This document shows, in pieces, positions 1 through 11,280 of a DNA stretch of 64,000 nucleotides (position 1 is its first letter; each line of letters begins with the position of its first letter). Below the pieces are notes generated by a model. It was not told the DNA's origin and did no database searches. It saw nothing but the letters and a program-made list of their open reading frames with translations. Made by a program: the position numbers and the translations under genes. This stretch comes from Reticulitermes lucifugus. Its lineage: Eukaryota; Arthropoda; Insecta; Blattodea; Rhinotermitidae. The DNA lies in assembly GCA_026260175.1 (NCBI GenBank), contig JAKCWW010000931.1:22618-86617 (forward strand), read 5' to 3'.

Positions 1-808
1 AAGACCTATGAAAACATGAAGCTACGTTTGGAAAAGATCCAGTATGAAAAATTGGAACATCTGTGGGGATTTAAAGGTCGTTGCTCTCTTGCTTGGTTTG
101 CAGCTTGCCTACACAAAGTTTTGTTACTTTATGTGTGAGTGGCATAGTACGGACAGACAACATCATTACATCCAAAAACAGTGGCCTAAACGAGAATCTC
201 ATATTCCAGGACAGTAAAATGTAGTAAATGCCCCATTAATCAACCCCGACAAAATTTATTTACCTCCGCTGCACTTCAAACTTGGGCTCATAAAAAATTT
301 CTTCAAGGCATTGGATCAAAATGGCGCTGGATTTATGTATTTAAAAAATACGTTTCCCAGGATAAGTGATGCTAAAATCAAAGGGGTATTTGTTGGACCT
401 CAAATAAGAGAGTTAATACAGGATGTAAAATCTGAAGACCAGCTAAGTGAAGTGGAAAAGGCAGCATTGAAATCGTTCAAAAATGTCACTACCAGTTTTT
501 TGGGATACCATAACGCAGAAAACTATCGTGATAGGGTGGCTGATCTTGTAAATCCTACAAAGCTATGGGGTATAATATGTCCTTAAAGGTGAATTTCTTA
601 AACTCTCACTTAAGAGTTCTTCCCAGAAAATCTGGGGGCAGTGAGCGATGAGCACAGACAACCGCTTCACCAAGACATTTCCACCACGGAATAGCAGTAC
701 CAAGGCAAGTGCAGTCCCAGTATGCTGGCTGATTATTGCTGGACACTTAGACGAGACGTTCCACAGGCAAAATGTAGCAGAAAGTCATCCACTGTTACTT
801 TTTAAGTA
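1..808 (+). pseudogene. Decayed multi-copy protein-coding fragment, 3' part, cut by window edge
   Basis: Reading the plus strand in shifting frames gives one continuous degenerate protein from the window edge to about 808. Recognisable blocks are LKVVALLLGLQLAYTKFC near 68-122, then WPKRES, then LPPLHFKLGLIKNF and the open segment at 311-586 (FVGPQIREL, QLSEVEKAA, KSFKNVT, ENYRDRVADL). The C-terminal DVPQ-like and SSTVTF-like blocks follow near 750-808. A TAA at 215-217 interrupts the frame. One residue is missing in the AKIK-GVF stretch, and frameshifts occur near 60 and 555 and again at 600-720. I recall this protein as highly multi-copy in insect genomes, often ending with the same C-terminus, which suggests a mobile-element or amplified origin, but I cannot assign a function. 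It is clearly non-functional here. Confident that it is a broken copy; origin unknown. Confidence 0.7.
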
Positions 809-1042
809 ATGTATATACTCTCTGTAATATACTGTAAATACAGGTTTTCTTCAAATTTCAACCGCGCGTCACTTAAAACCCTTGCCATATAGAAAAAAAC
901 TAACAACATATTTGAATTCAGAGCAAAAAATGCCATTGGGTTTACCCACCTCAGTTCGTGTGACAACAAATAAGAATTACTTTGTTATCCAGTGCCATTA
1001 AAAAACTGTACATACAAAAAATATATTACACATACGTATGAA

Positions 1043-1181
1043 TGGACCTGCTGAATCACGTTGCTATGTTTTACTGTTGACAACGTACATCTATGTTAAG
1101 TTCAGTGCGTGGTGGGTCATGTCTCTGTATGGTTGGCGCATTATGCAGCGTGGTGTATTAGCAACGTGATTCAACAGGTCC
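1043..1181. mobile_element. Short terminal-inverted-repeat element
   Basis: GGACCTGCTGAATCACGTTG starting at 1043 is mirrored by its reverse complement ending at 1181. The match is 23 bp with one mismatch and the arms are 93 bp apart. The flanks add a weaker outward match. There is no ORF between the arms. It fits a small MITE or foldback remnant; the superfamily cannot be told because no target duplication is clear. Confidence 0.5.
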
Positions 1182-1477
1182 AAGTCCACGTGTATCTATG
1201 ACGCTATGCCACATTCTATGATATTAAGAAGAGTATATAATACCTACTAGTACATATAGTGCTCATCCTCATAGACACAACATATATCAAGACTATAATA
1301 AGCCTAAGCACTATATGTTTAAGGGGTTGGAAAAACTTGCAACAAATGTTAAGCCAAACATATAATCAGTTGATACATTTTACCATGCACGAAGCAATAA
1401 CTGTGTTATATTCTTTTAACTTACTTTACATAAACAAGGGCTTCATCAGGTTTTAAATTATACAGGTTGTAGGTGTT

Positions 1478-1519
1478 ACTCGCTGATGATGGCGGTCGAC
1501 TGCCGAAACATGTAGGAGG
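1478..1519 (+). ncRNA. Hammerhead-ribozyme motif, Penelope-type, slightly damaged
   Basis: CTGATGA at 1483-1489 is followed by an extra T, then stem II GGCGG/CTGCC (1491-1495 with 1500-1504, TCGA loop). GAAA lies at 1505-1508 and the palindromic ACATGT block ends in GTA at 1514. Stem I pairs 1479-1481 with 1516-1518, with a G-G clash next to the core. The sister copy near 10.08 kb has C at that place, which restores the pair. About 100 bp downstream (to about 1600) is shared with that sister, so this is a repeat family terminus. Minimal hammerheads of this form are known from the flanking repeats of Penelope-like elements. Confidence 0.6.
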
Positions 1520-1977
1520 GAAAATCACATGTACATATACTATATGCTTTGCATGCGCAAGTAGTTGGTGTTTTAACAAGTTGCACGGAATTAATAATAT
1601 TACAACTGTGTTGGGTGTTCGGGTTGCAAAGTGAATTCCAGTTTCCAACCCCAAAGGCGTCAGAAATACGGTAAGAAGATTTACAACACACAGAAGACAC
1701 CCCACGAGACACGACTCAGTTGCCTCTGTTGTCAAACTGACTCACTTTTACAGAGTTGTTTTAACGATTATAATTTTAAATGGTTATATATACCCAACAC
1801 AGGACACAACGTTAATACTGTATAATCTATGTTACTGTATCTTAAACTGTAATAACTCAAACTGCCGACAAGAATTTTAATACATCGGGTTATAGAACAA
1901 TCTAAAAACTGAAATCTCAGCCTTAAAAACATAATGACAAAGTCACTGGTGATACAGCAATGACTGCTGTAACACAG

Positions 1978-2012
1978 CTGAAGATGGCCAATTAATTGGC
2001 CGAAACATGTAG
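1978..2012 (+). ncRNA. Hammerhead-like motif, stem I decayed
   Basis: CTGAAGA at 1978-1984 fits CUGANGA and is followed by the extra T. Stem II is built from the palindrome GGCCAATTAATTGGCC (1986-2001). GAAA is at 2002-2005, then the ACATGT palindrome and GTA at 2009-2011. Stem I pairs poorly (alternate positions only). It is a relic of the same class as the motif at 1478. Confidence 0.45.
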
Positions 2013-2013
2013 T

Positions 2014-2606
2014 CTGGATATCTTACATGCATGAACCCTCTTTCCTTATATTGTTGATTCGTATAACGGGACGAAGTCCGCCAAAATTATGCATCATTTA
2101 ATGACGCGTTTAGTAGCTTAATGACGTCCAATTATAACATTAGTTAGTAATGAATTGGAAAAGAAGCGTACGGAAGTTATCGTGGCGTAATTCGAGGTAC
2201 CATCCCCGACATGTGCATGGAGAAACAGAGGGAAAGAGCTGACATGACAGTAGGTCTCCGGGCCACCCGAGTACAGGGCACAAGTGCTGATCACTAAATG
2301 GTCATGACAAACCTCAAATCGCGCACAGGAACAAAACACTTTGTAAATGGCTCAGATGTTTTGAATCAACCCTGATTTTACTGTTTTTTAACGTGTATTA
2401 TGGTTAAGGAGTCTCCAAAGACCTTAGAGTCACTTTCGGGACACCTGTTGCCTACCACTCTGCATCGTACACTAATGATACCGACGTAAGATGAGTCACG
2501 ATAACTGATCCGCAACCGACATTCGATCCGGTTACCCACAGAATGAGAGCTATACAGGTGTGCCAACCTGCTGCGTAAAATACACCTGTGACTGGCTGCG
2601 CAGGAG
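2014..2606. other. No gene seen
   Basis: Short ORFs only (up to 73 codons), of chance length. No splice-flanked exon or named repeat is recognised. Confidence 0.5.
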
Positions 2607-2835
2607 CAGCGGCGTAGCTAGGCTTTTTGGAGCTCGGGGTGAGTAATCACAATGGCCGCCCCTGAGAGAAATTATGAACTGTAAAAAATCACAATCATCT
2701 ACTAATTTTCCGTTTATTTTGATCAATAACTTAAATTTTTTTAGGGGCCGAAAGTCAATTTTTGTAATTTAAAATATTCATTTTGCCGCCCCTTGGAGTC
2801 CACCACTCTCCCCCCTTCCAGATACGTCCCCATTC
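2607..2835. mobile_element. hAT-like non-autonomous element with 8-bp target duplication
   Basis: The left end CAGCGGCGTAGCTAGG resembles the reverse complement of the right end around GATACGTCCCC. Direct flanks are CGCAGGAG (2599-2606) and CGTAGGAG (2836-2843), a 7/8 match, as expected for hAT target duplications. The interior holds short GGCCGCCCC-type blocks near both ends and AT-rich filler, with no transposase ORF. A MITE of a hAT family is the best reading; the ends are diverged. Confidence 0.6.
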
Positions 2836-2843
2836 CGTAGGAG

Positions 2844-3590
2844 TGTACAATAAAACACGCCCGTTCGCATGACAGTAAGTCAATACTTCGCACTTATCCG
2901 CTTCACGGTTATCTGTATTTGCACTCTGAGGGCATTCCCCCGTCCCTGACGTTGGAATGCTTTCCTTTACAATTAACCCAGTGTACGTACGTACCCACAG
3001 GCTCCACAAGCGGTACCTCGGTTCAAGCGTCATCACCATACATGACCAAGTGTTTATTCATTTGTTGAGTCTGAAGTACGTGTTTACTACGGCTGCGACT
3101 GATAGCACCAACCGCCATGTGTGGTAACTCCACCGAGAACAGTCCGTGCTTCAGAAAATGAGTCGCTTCAATGGTCTGGAAATTACCTGCCCTTTCTAGA
3201 AACCGAAACTAATTACCCCATCTACAACAACCTTCAGTGGACCCTACCCCGAGCGGGATGAATCCAGGCTTTTAGTCAATTTTCTCTCATATTATTTATT
3301 TAAGATATATTTTAATATTATAGCATCTTCCCAACTGTAGGCTGGTATACCAAGTGGACTATTTCTTTCACTCTGTTGATAAAATAATATAATTGCGTGT
3401 TGATTATTACTTCCATGCGTACTACGCGACCCGCGGTCCTTGCGTTGCCCATCCTCTTATGGGAAACAGCACAAATCACGAAGCCCTATATACATAATAC
3501 TTTCCATCCCCCTGTCACTTCCTCCCCCATAGTCCTAAATATTCTACTTCGCACTCACCTAAATCTCTTGAGGCGTTCTTTATGAACTAA
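2844..3590. other. No gene; possible small LINE remnant
   Basis: Around 3415-3455 the minus strand reads a block similar to the RMxWAGHVARM region seen in the LINE at 29.9 kb, too short to be sure. Nothing else recognised. Confidence 0.3.
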
Positions 3591-3599
3591 AAAAAGAAC

Positions 3600-4140
3600 G
3601 CCTCATGTGGTGGCCATGTCAGTCCGTCCTTCTGTCTGTTACCCATTATCAGCAACTAAACCATTAGTCAGATTTTCATGATATTCGGTAAAGTTCTTCT
3701 TTACAAACAGTTGTTCAGCATGCGGGAGTTTCGTGAAAACCTGCTCAGTCGGTCATACTTGACCTGAGGGCATAAATGAATTTCAACACATACTTCACAT
3801 ATTTCTTGGCCACTTTCGATGAGAATTCGGTACAGAAGATCTTACCGTAATGCCACTGAGTAATGGTAAGTTTCGTGAAAAACGGTACAATGAAAGCCAT
3901 GCTTTACGTAATGGCGTATAAAATGTTGCCCCTATTTCCATACTTTTTATTCTGTTTGGATAACATTCGGTATACGAGATGTACACAAAAGTTACAGACA
4001 CCCTGTGAGCTTCCCAAAAATGGGCACAGTTTAAAGGCGCAAACAATTTTTATTCCTTTTCTCCACTTTTATCGTCTGATTGGTGCGCAATTCGGTATAC
4101 GAGATCTGCACATTATGCTGTTCAGCAATTGTGAGTTTTA
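3600..4140. repeat. Degenerate tandem repeat, about 130-bp spacing
   Basis: An ATTCGGTA block recurs at about 3680, 3832, 3966 and 4089. In three of the units it is followed after 40-60 bp by a GAGTTTCGTGAAAA-like block (3725, 3868) or GAGTTTTAACCGTG (4133). Units are strongly diverged, like the repeat-rich 3' regions of some insect retroelements. Confidence 0.4.
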
Positions 4141-4154
4141 ACCGTGATTTCAGA

Positions 4155-4395
4155 CTTCCGCCGCGATCTTGATGAGATCTGCGCTCTTCTTGGATATTAC
4201 GCGGCGTCGAGTGATAATCCTTTACCGACGTTTCGGGACAACATATCGGTCTCATCTTCAAGGGTCAAGAAGTCCAAGAAGACCCTTGAAGATGAGCCTT
4301 GAAGATGGAACCGATACGCTGTCCCGAAACGTCGGTAAAGGATCACCACTCGACGCTGCGTAATATCCCAGAAGTGCTCAGATCTCACCACTTGA
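4155..4395. repeat. Foldback palindrome with two head-to-head hammerhead-like ends
   Basis: The left arm (4155-4275) and right arm (4281-4390) are inverted copies: GATCTGCGCTCTTCT, TTACGCGGCGTCGAGTG, CCTTTACCGACGTTTCGGG, then the mirror. Each arm contains TTGAAGA, an extra T, stem II (GAGAC or GGAAC with GTCCC, one mismatch each) and GAAACGTC. This is the second hammerhead subfamily, with the first core base C changed to T in both arms. A short direct duplication of CCTTGAAGATG sits at the centre (4284-4308). It is best read as inverted terminal repeats of a Penelope-like element joined after loss of the body. Confidence 0.55.
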
Positions 4396-5175
4396 GAGTT
4401 CTTTTTAATCGTCGGAGGAAAAACCATATTTATCTTATGGGTTTAAATTAATTTACGTTTACGCTCGTACGGTGAAGGCGTATGACGTTGTTTACGTAAA
4501 GAACTCCTAGACAAACTTCATATGGAACGTCACAAACTACAGGTACACCATTTGCAATCTTATTTACCAGTGAGATGAGAAATCAGGTTTCACACAAACA
4601 CATATACATAAAATAAGTAAAACCATAATTTTGTATATATTAGGCTAATATTCAGGCCTTTTGATAGGATACGAGACGACAAATTTCTGAATTACATTAT
4701 GACACGTATACCTTGAACATACGTGCTCATGTTTCTTCCTGAATGTATTCTAATCTGTCGCCATCGAAATCCATGTTGACAGGTGCCATCAGTGGTGCCA
4801 CCGGACCAAATCCCTTATATCTAGTTCGTTTCCCTTACGATATAGTTCTATCACAATACTGCAAATTTTGAGGCGTGTCTCTCCAGACACTAAATCCGAC
4901 GTCATCCCAGTGACAGTAAAGAAGCAAGCACAGCATACCGTGGCTCCTGCTTAATGGTCGCGTACATCTCATTACCAGTTTCTACAGAACAGACATTTCA
5001 GCGATACAAACACAACTGAAGAAGATTTGTCAAACTCGCCCATATTCGTTTATTTTATCACTCGACAAACAAAATTCTAACACAGATTCAAAACGCACTT
5101 TCACTTCTATTATAACCATGCCCGCCTTATCTTCATGAATAAGGAAACTTCAGGGGCTTACCCAACCCAAAAATT
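4396..5175. other. No gene seen
   Basis: AT-rich unique-looking sequence with no ORF above 60 codons and no recognisable repeat. Confidence 0.5.
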
Positions 5176-5405
5176 CTCTTTCCTCTGTTTGGTGCTCCCC
5201 TTACACTAAATGAAAACGAGTGGTCAGCTTTACGACCCAGCCGCTTTAACCCCGAGGGAAACGACTCAGATAACCATTGACCAGAACACATGATGGGCCC
5301 CAGAACTGGTCTGGGTAGTGCGGAAAAGGGAAAACAACCCTGCCCCTGCCGGGAATCGAACCCCGCAGTCCAGTCAGTGTTCTGAGTAACCGAATATCAT
5401 TAGGT
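5176..5405 (-). mobile_element. tRNA-derived SINE, family A
   Basis: Read on the minus strand, the tRNA-like head has its B box at GGTTCGATTCCCGGCAGG (plus positions about 5346-5362). The body follows with the Pro-rich-looking GGGCCC and the CCGCTTTAACCCCGAGGG block (plus 5242-5260). The same order occurs in ten other copies in this window. The tail (TTTACC-like in the best copies) is lost here. Confidence 0.65.
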
Positions 5406-8027
5406 CCCTAAAATAAAGGACGATAAGGTAGACTGGACATGCAGAGTCCTTAAGAAAATAAAACATGAGTAGAAAATCCCAACGACCTTAAGGGTGGTGG
5501 CAATATATATGATAAAATGATACCGAAACGGATTTTAAAAACTGGTATGAGAATGTGAACTGGATTAATCTAGCTAGGACAGTGCCAAATGGTGGGTTCA
5601 CATTTATGCAGCAACGAACTTCCGTCCAGATCCTTTACAGTGAAGTGTTTTTATCCATTACAGACATACCTTTCTTATAAGGCAGACCTGAAACCTATAA
5701 AAATATATTTCAAAATTTGTTTGAAGAAGCAATATGAGCTATTATTTTTTTGTCTGCAGAATATGATCAGCAGATTTACCAAACAGGAGAAACGTCTCGT
5801 GTATTTTTATCAGAATCCTAAGTGCAGAATTTCTTGCGAACGTGCATGAACAAAATACGATATTATATCACTGTCTCACAATTTCATTTTGCCATGGAAA
5901 CCTTTCGCACTCGAAAACTTTTTTCTGGGAAAACTCTAACAAAATTCTTATACATGAAGCGAAGAAAAACTAGACAAATAAAATGACAATAAGAGAACGT
6001 TCAACAAGTATGTGAGGTCGCTTAAATGTACATATTTCGAAACAAAATTGCATTTCCTGTAACGCAAAACGAACCTTAAAAACTAATGCCTCATACTTGC
6101 AATTTTCAATGAGAAGGGTGTTCCTCTTTCTTATTCACAAATTCTTTTTATGTTTGGCCTAATATTGGAAACTTAAGTTCTCACACACAGAGCCGCATTT
6201 AGTTTGCTTCTGTATTTCGCTTTTGTTGCTGCGTAATTCACAATCCAGTTTTGCACAAGTACGCTGGCGAAGGGTATCGCCCGACGAATTGCACGTCCTG
6301 GTTGTGCTTAGCATTACTGACGTGTCACCCCAACATGTAATTACAGAAATTTCTTGAAACGTTTGTCCTAACTGGCTGTCTGAACTGATGTCAATAACAT
6401 GTTCACAATACATCACACAAAAACTTACAGGTTTTTCTTGAATACTAAATGGATTTTGAATCCGGTTCTTATCATCATTAATGTTTGGAAAATACTTCAT
6501 GATGTTTGCGTATAAATTACAAATATGATCTGCAATGTCGTTGTGTGTATCTTCGTCAGAACACCACACAATCCAGAAACACTGTATTTTTCTAACGTAG
6601 TCCATTATGCTATTACCAGTAAAGTTTGCTTCAAAACATTTCAATATCGTTTTTAATGCAACGCCAGTTTTTGTGATGTTTCCGAGAGCTCGACCTTCAA
6701 TGATTGTGCTGGATATAACGTTACTCGTCTCTTAAGGAAATGCATAGCTCGCATGCGTTGTAATAAAAATCCCACTAGGACGGCCAGTGAACTTCCACTT
6801 CCTCCCGAAGCAAAAAGCTGCCAGCGTCGAAGCACCCTATGGCTATTAAACAAACATCTTTCCCCTCATTATCCACTCACGCTCAAAGGATGCTAACTTG
6901 TTTCCAGTTGACTGAACGGAAGTGTGGATTCGAATACTGTTGCACACGGATTGAAACTTTGAAACCATGCACAGCCTTATTACTTTACGGTGGCCTCTAC
7001 TCAGCGCAAGAGGAGAAGAAGGCAGAGTAGTGGGCGACAAAACACAGAACACAGTCATCGGAAGCGGAAGGAGCGATGATAACTGCGTACTATTTTTACT
7101 GTTGCACCACTAGGCTTGTAAATACGCGCTGCGTCCTTTGTTTGACTAACACAACTTTCATTTGCAATTTACCCAGTACAGGTAACATAACGACAGATGT
7201 AGTAGAACCATGCTAAACTGCATTACTAGACCTCTTGCTCGCACTCGCTAACAATAAGTGTGGGAGTGGTTTCAGTTACGTTCCCTACGCAGCCAAAACT
7301 CAGCGGCCAGCACAAAATAATAGGACTGTTGTACTAAAAAGAATACTACGTAACATCATCATTACAGCTGTAGGTTGCAATCTACGTGCCTAAATTAAAG
7401 CTGTAAACATAAACTGCAAATACGAGCAAAGCGTCTCGAAACATGCAGCTAATTAAGCCATAACCATGCAGCTCAAAACCAGAGCAAACAAACATCGAGA
7501 AAGCTCAAAACACAGAGCATTCAGTACATACTTGCAGCGCTCTCCAAATCCTAAGGCCCGTCTAGAACAAAGAGAACAAGACAGAGGAAACTCATAGCGA
7601 TCACTTACAAAAAGTAAAAGAATTACAGCCCCAAGATAAATACATCGGTGATAATTATATATATATATATACATCATAAACACAAGCGACTTGGAAGAAT
7701 ACTTAATGAACATGCCTGCTACATGCATTTTTATGTCCTTGTTCAAGACGTTTTATGTACAATTCTAGCAATGTGGACTGCAGACATACATGACTACATT
7801 TTTAATATACTCTGTCCTTAAGTTTATTAAGTTCTCAGTTAAAAGGAAACTGCTTCTTTTATTGATGCATTAGTGTATTCGTAAAGGCATTTGATTTTAC
7901 CTAATCCAGACACTTAAATTTATACATATTACACATAATCTTGCAGTGGATTTATGTACATATATTGCATGATAAGATGGGACAAATGTGTTTTATAGAG
8001 CATAATTTTATTAAAATAACATTTAAT
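5406..8027. other. Gene-poor stretch with an unassigned 161-codon minus-strand ORF
   Basis: The longest ORF of the window (6644 to 6159, minus) lies here and is followed upstream by a 66-codon ORF (6853-6653) in another frame. Neither shows a domain, splice sites or biased composition I can use. A 161-codon ORF is about the expected chance maximum for 64 kb of AT-rich DNA. A (TA)n run is at about 7652-7671. Confidence 0.4.
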
Positions 8028-8053
8028 TCATGTAGCTGAAAAATTTCAGCTAC
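8028..8053. repeat. 26-bp perfect palindrome
   Basis: ATGTAGCTGAAA, two A bases, then TTTCAGCTACAT. It could fold into a 12-bp hairpin. The outer ATGTAG is the same hexamer that follows GAAAC in the hammerhead relics, so it may be a collapsed pair of such ends. Confidence 0.6.
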
Positions 8054-8861
8054 ATCCAGGAAGAAACTTCGAGTTAAAAGCATCACTCTGATGACTGACT
8101 TGTCTGACCTATCGAATTGCATTCAACACAGCACAATGGCAGTGCACTTCATTATAAACACCTCTCCAAGAAGGCATACGGCAGATCTACAATAACGGTA
8201 CGTTGCCGCACATTATTAACCTCAGCGTTAGATGGACTTAGGTGCAGATTAACTTTGTGGCCACTTCACCCACAAAGGAAGAACACGCAATACCCACTGA
8301 AAGGGGGTTAGATGACATCCAGTAATGATTCAAACTGTTAAATGGAAGAAACTAAACAATATTGCAGTCCCAATACAGACAGGACCTTGGCTGAGACATT
8401 TCATCAAGTTGCCTTTCATCACAGTGACGTAAAATCGTGACACATTTGTAGCGGATACTGTAAGCGTTGATGGTTATACGTTCTGTAATATACCAACACT
8501 TTATGCGATGGATTATGGGCCCTCCAAGGGCAATGTGCTCATTGTGATCCAACGTACTCGATTTAGTACATCAAGCAAGCATAAGCTATCATATTGCGAA
8601 CTATAACGATAAATTTAGTATGGTAGCACGAGCTCGGAGCAATATACTTGGCGCTCCTATAGCACACAAACAACAAAAATGCACATAAAATGACATATTT
8701 TACTCCAGTACATGGACGTTTCAAAGCACAACATTCGTAAATATACTACAGGGTCATTATTCTATCTGACCAATGTCGTTTGTCTCCTCCCACCACTACT
8801 AATACACGCATGTGGGCGAGCGCTGAGTATACTACGTCTTACACGATAAGGGATCCCACAG
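8054..8861. other. No gene seen
   Basis: Only chance-length ORFs; nothing recognised. Confidence 0.5.
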
Positions 8862-9800
8862 GAAGTGACAAGACTCCTTGGCTCTACGGCCCTCTGACAG
8901 CCTTGGACTCCTTAATTACAGACGCCCGTTCTTCTCTGTCCACTGCCTTCTTTTGCCATCTTTTAACCTTCATCTTACGTAGATCCTTTTCAACATCTTC
9001 CAACCATCTCCATCTAGGTCTTCCTATTCTTCTTCTTTCCTCGGGTTTACTCTCAAAACATTTTCCTAACTACTCTTCCATGATCTAGTCTTACTAGCTA
9101 TCCTATCCATTCCAACCTCTACTTTTTAATGTCTGCTGCTACGTCTAAATCTTTACATAGCTCCCGCAATTCCTAGTTAGCTCTTATTCTCCATATTCCT
9201 TGTTCTATCACTGGTCCATATACCCTCCTTAATATTTTCCTCTCCCATGTATTGTCTTTTCATACCCATCTCTATCATAGGCCATGTTTCACTTCCACAC
9301 ACTACAACTGGTTTCACGATCATTTTATATATTCTAATTTTAACTGCTTTACTCATAGCTCTAGAACTAAATATATGCCCTAGACTGTAGATACATATAT
9401 TACCTGCAGCAATCCTTGATTATATTTCTTCGCTTATTATATTTCTTTAATTTATCAAGGTACCTAAATATCTAAAATTCTGAACCCCTTCAAACACCTG
9501 TCCATCTATTATTAGGTTTTTCTCTAAATTTATTATATTTCAGTTTGTTTTCATGTATTTTGTTTGCTTTCGTTTACCACTAATCCAGTGCTTAATGCTG
9601 CTTCTTTGTGTTACAACTCCTTCAATCGCTCTCACCAAACGTCCAAGTATTAACACATCATCTGCATATGCTGTACACCGTCTCGTTCTGCTAAAAATCG
9701 TTCCATTAGGATTAGTCTCAATATCCCTTATCAGTTTCTGCAACAATATATTGAACAATATTGTGGACAGACAAGCAATACTGGTCAGATAAAATAATGT
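8862..9800 (-). mobile_element. LINE (non-LTR retrotransposon) reverse-transcriptase C-terminal half, decayed
   Basis: The minus strand reads LSTILFN (from about 9770), DIETNPNGTI, then AYADDVLILGR. The YADD catalytic pair of reverse transcriptase lies at plus 9657-9668. Downstream, in several frames, come the GSETW-like region (about 9290), a basic RPRWxW-like region near 9010, and the C-terminal VDREERASVIKE (about 8940-8905). Stops and frameshifts break the frame after about residue 75 of the open part. The endonuclease and 5' half are absent, as usual for 5'-truncated LINE copies. I recall this C-terminus in RTE-like insect elements; the clade call is from memory. Confidence 0.75.
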
Positions 9801-9989
9801 CCCTGTATAACACATACCAGCATCTCAATACAGTACAGAGTTGCAAAGACTTCTGAGTACACTGCCACGTTCAGACTAGGCAAGGATTATCGTAGCTTTC
9901 TGAGTCCCCGCAAACTAGTTTAGCACAGTCTCTGAATGCGAGCAGGCCTATCCAGTTATTTGGATATTGTTCATTCCGTGCAATATATT

Positions 9990-10103
9990 ATACTTCTTTT
10001 TACTTAAAAAAGAACAACTACTTGCACATACAAAGCATACTGGCCTATACATATGATTTTCCCTTCTACATGTTTCGGCGGGCGACCGCCATCATTAGGG
10101 AGC
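9990..10103 (-). ncRNA. Hammerhead-ribozyme motif and shared terminus, sister of the copy at 1478
   Basis: On the minus strand: CTAATGA (plus 10092-10098; the third core base is A instead of G), extra T, a strong GC-rich stem II, GAAA, the ACATGT palindrome, GTA and AGAAGGG. Stem I is 10063-10066 with 10099-10102, three of four pairs. The following ~100 bp matches the sequence after 1520. The consensus of the two copies gives a perfect stem I of CTCC with GGAG. Confidence 0.55.
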
Positions 10104-11039
10104 AACACCTAAAACTAATGTAACTACGTAGGTTAAAACGATTTAATATAGTTATTGCTTATTGTAAAATAAAACGTATCAGAACGATAATACGTTTGAT
10201 TTAAAAACTTGTAACAAATTTTAAATGACACAACTCTTCCAACAAAGGAGTTTGTTTCCGAGCACACTCTGCAGAAGGAACCACTGCAACACCTGTTGTC
10301 AGAACACACAATAATAATCTAAACCGGAATGTCCCAAATAAGAACCATGCCTGTTGACTACTGAAGGGTGACGTTCTACTGTTTCAGTGTCTCATTTAAA
10401 ACTCCCTACGTTCTGTTCAATATTACATACTTCTGTCTTCCCATTTTCATCCGTCCTGTCTGACTGGTGCTTTCTAGGAGACCACATACGGTACAACGAA
10501 CAAAGCGCTCCAGTTGGTATTTACAAGCCTTACCACCATCGGCCGTCATGGCAAGTAACAAAAAATGTAGTGTTACGTCATTCTAATTTTAGAATGTGAA
10601 TTTAATTATACATGAGAATGATTCAGTGGTCCGTTCTTTTCCTTTCACCCAAAATGTTAAAACCGTTAAAGAAAAATATTTGGAAAGTTGCTGTTCAAAC
10701 ACCGAGATTTGGCCTATAAAATCAAATGCTGAATAATATGGACATATGTCGTAACATAATTAGGAAGAAGGAACAAAGTCCGTGATATCAATATAGATCA
10801 TATAGAATTATTATCTGATACGTATTCTTCTCCGAATACGAAATATCGACTTTACAAAATCAAATATCGAGATAGCGCGAACACAGGACGCTAGAAAAGG
10901 AAATCAGACGCAACAACATAGGCGAAGAAGGATTACGAGCAGTAATATTAAAAAGTAAGGTAAGTTACAGCCTAATCAACAATGGCATAAGTTTGTAAGC
11001 GTTATAAAGATTTTAAACTTCACATAATTTTAACAAAAT
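10104..11039. other. No gene seen
   Basis: AT-rich, ORFs up to 70 codons, no named repeat. Confidence 0.5.
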
Positions 11040-11280
11040 GCAATATACACAAAGGTAACACAATCATAGGGCTAAGTAATGTACGCAACAAACTGTTGTA
11101 CGGTGCGAGATCTCACTACCATTCTGATTTGACAGACGATACAAGGTAATTTTTATCTCTTTACATTTTTATAGTGGTTAGGCTAAGGATGGCTTTACTA
11201 AAAAGCCGAAACATGTAGCTCATAATGTAAACAAAAAGGACTTTCACTAATCAAGTTGCGTTGACTGAATAAAAAAAATA
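11040..11280 (+). repeat. Hammerhead-bearing repeat terminus (sister of the one at 58.0-58.5 kb)
   Basis: Shared blocks with 58020-58560 include GGGCTAAxxAACGTA, GAGATxTCACTAC, TTTTTATAGTGGTTAG and TTGCGTTGAC. The motif is CTAAGGA (11183-11189; two core changes), extra T, stem II GGCTT/AAGCC (11191-11195 with 11203-11207), GAAA (11208-11211), ACATGT and GTA. Stem II is perfect; the core is not. Confidence 0.5.

Noticed and set aside
6159-6644. 161-codon minus ORF, the longest in the window
   Set aside because: No domain, no splice or start context, and this length is about the chance maximum for AT-rich DNA of this size.
9540-9815. YADD-bearing ORF as a Penelope reverse transcriptase belonging to the ribozymes
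   Set aside because: The flanking motifs (DIETNPNG, VDREEWxS-like C-terminus) are those of a LINE, not of a Penelope-like element with GIY-YIG.
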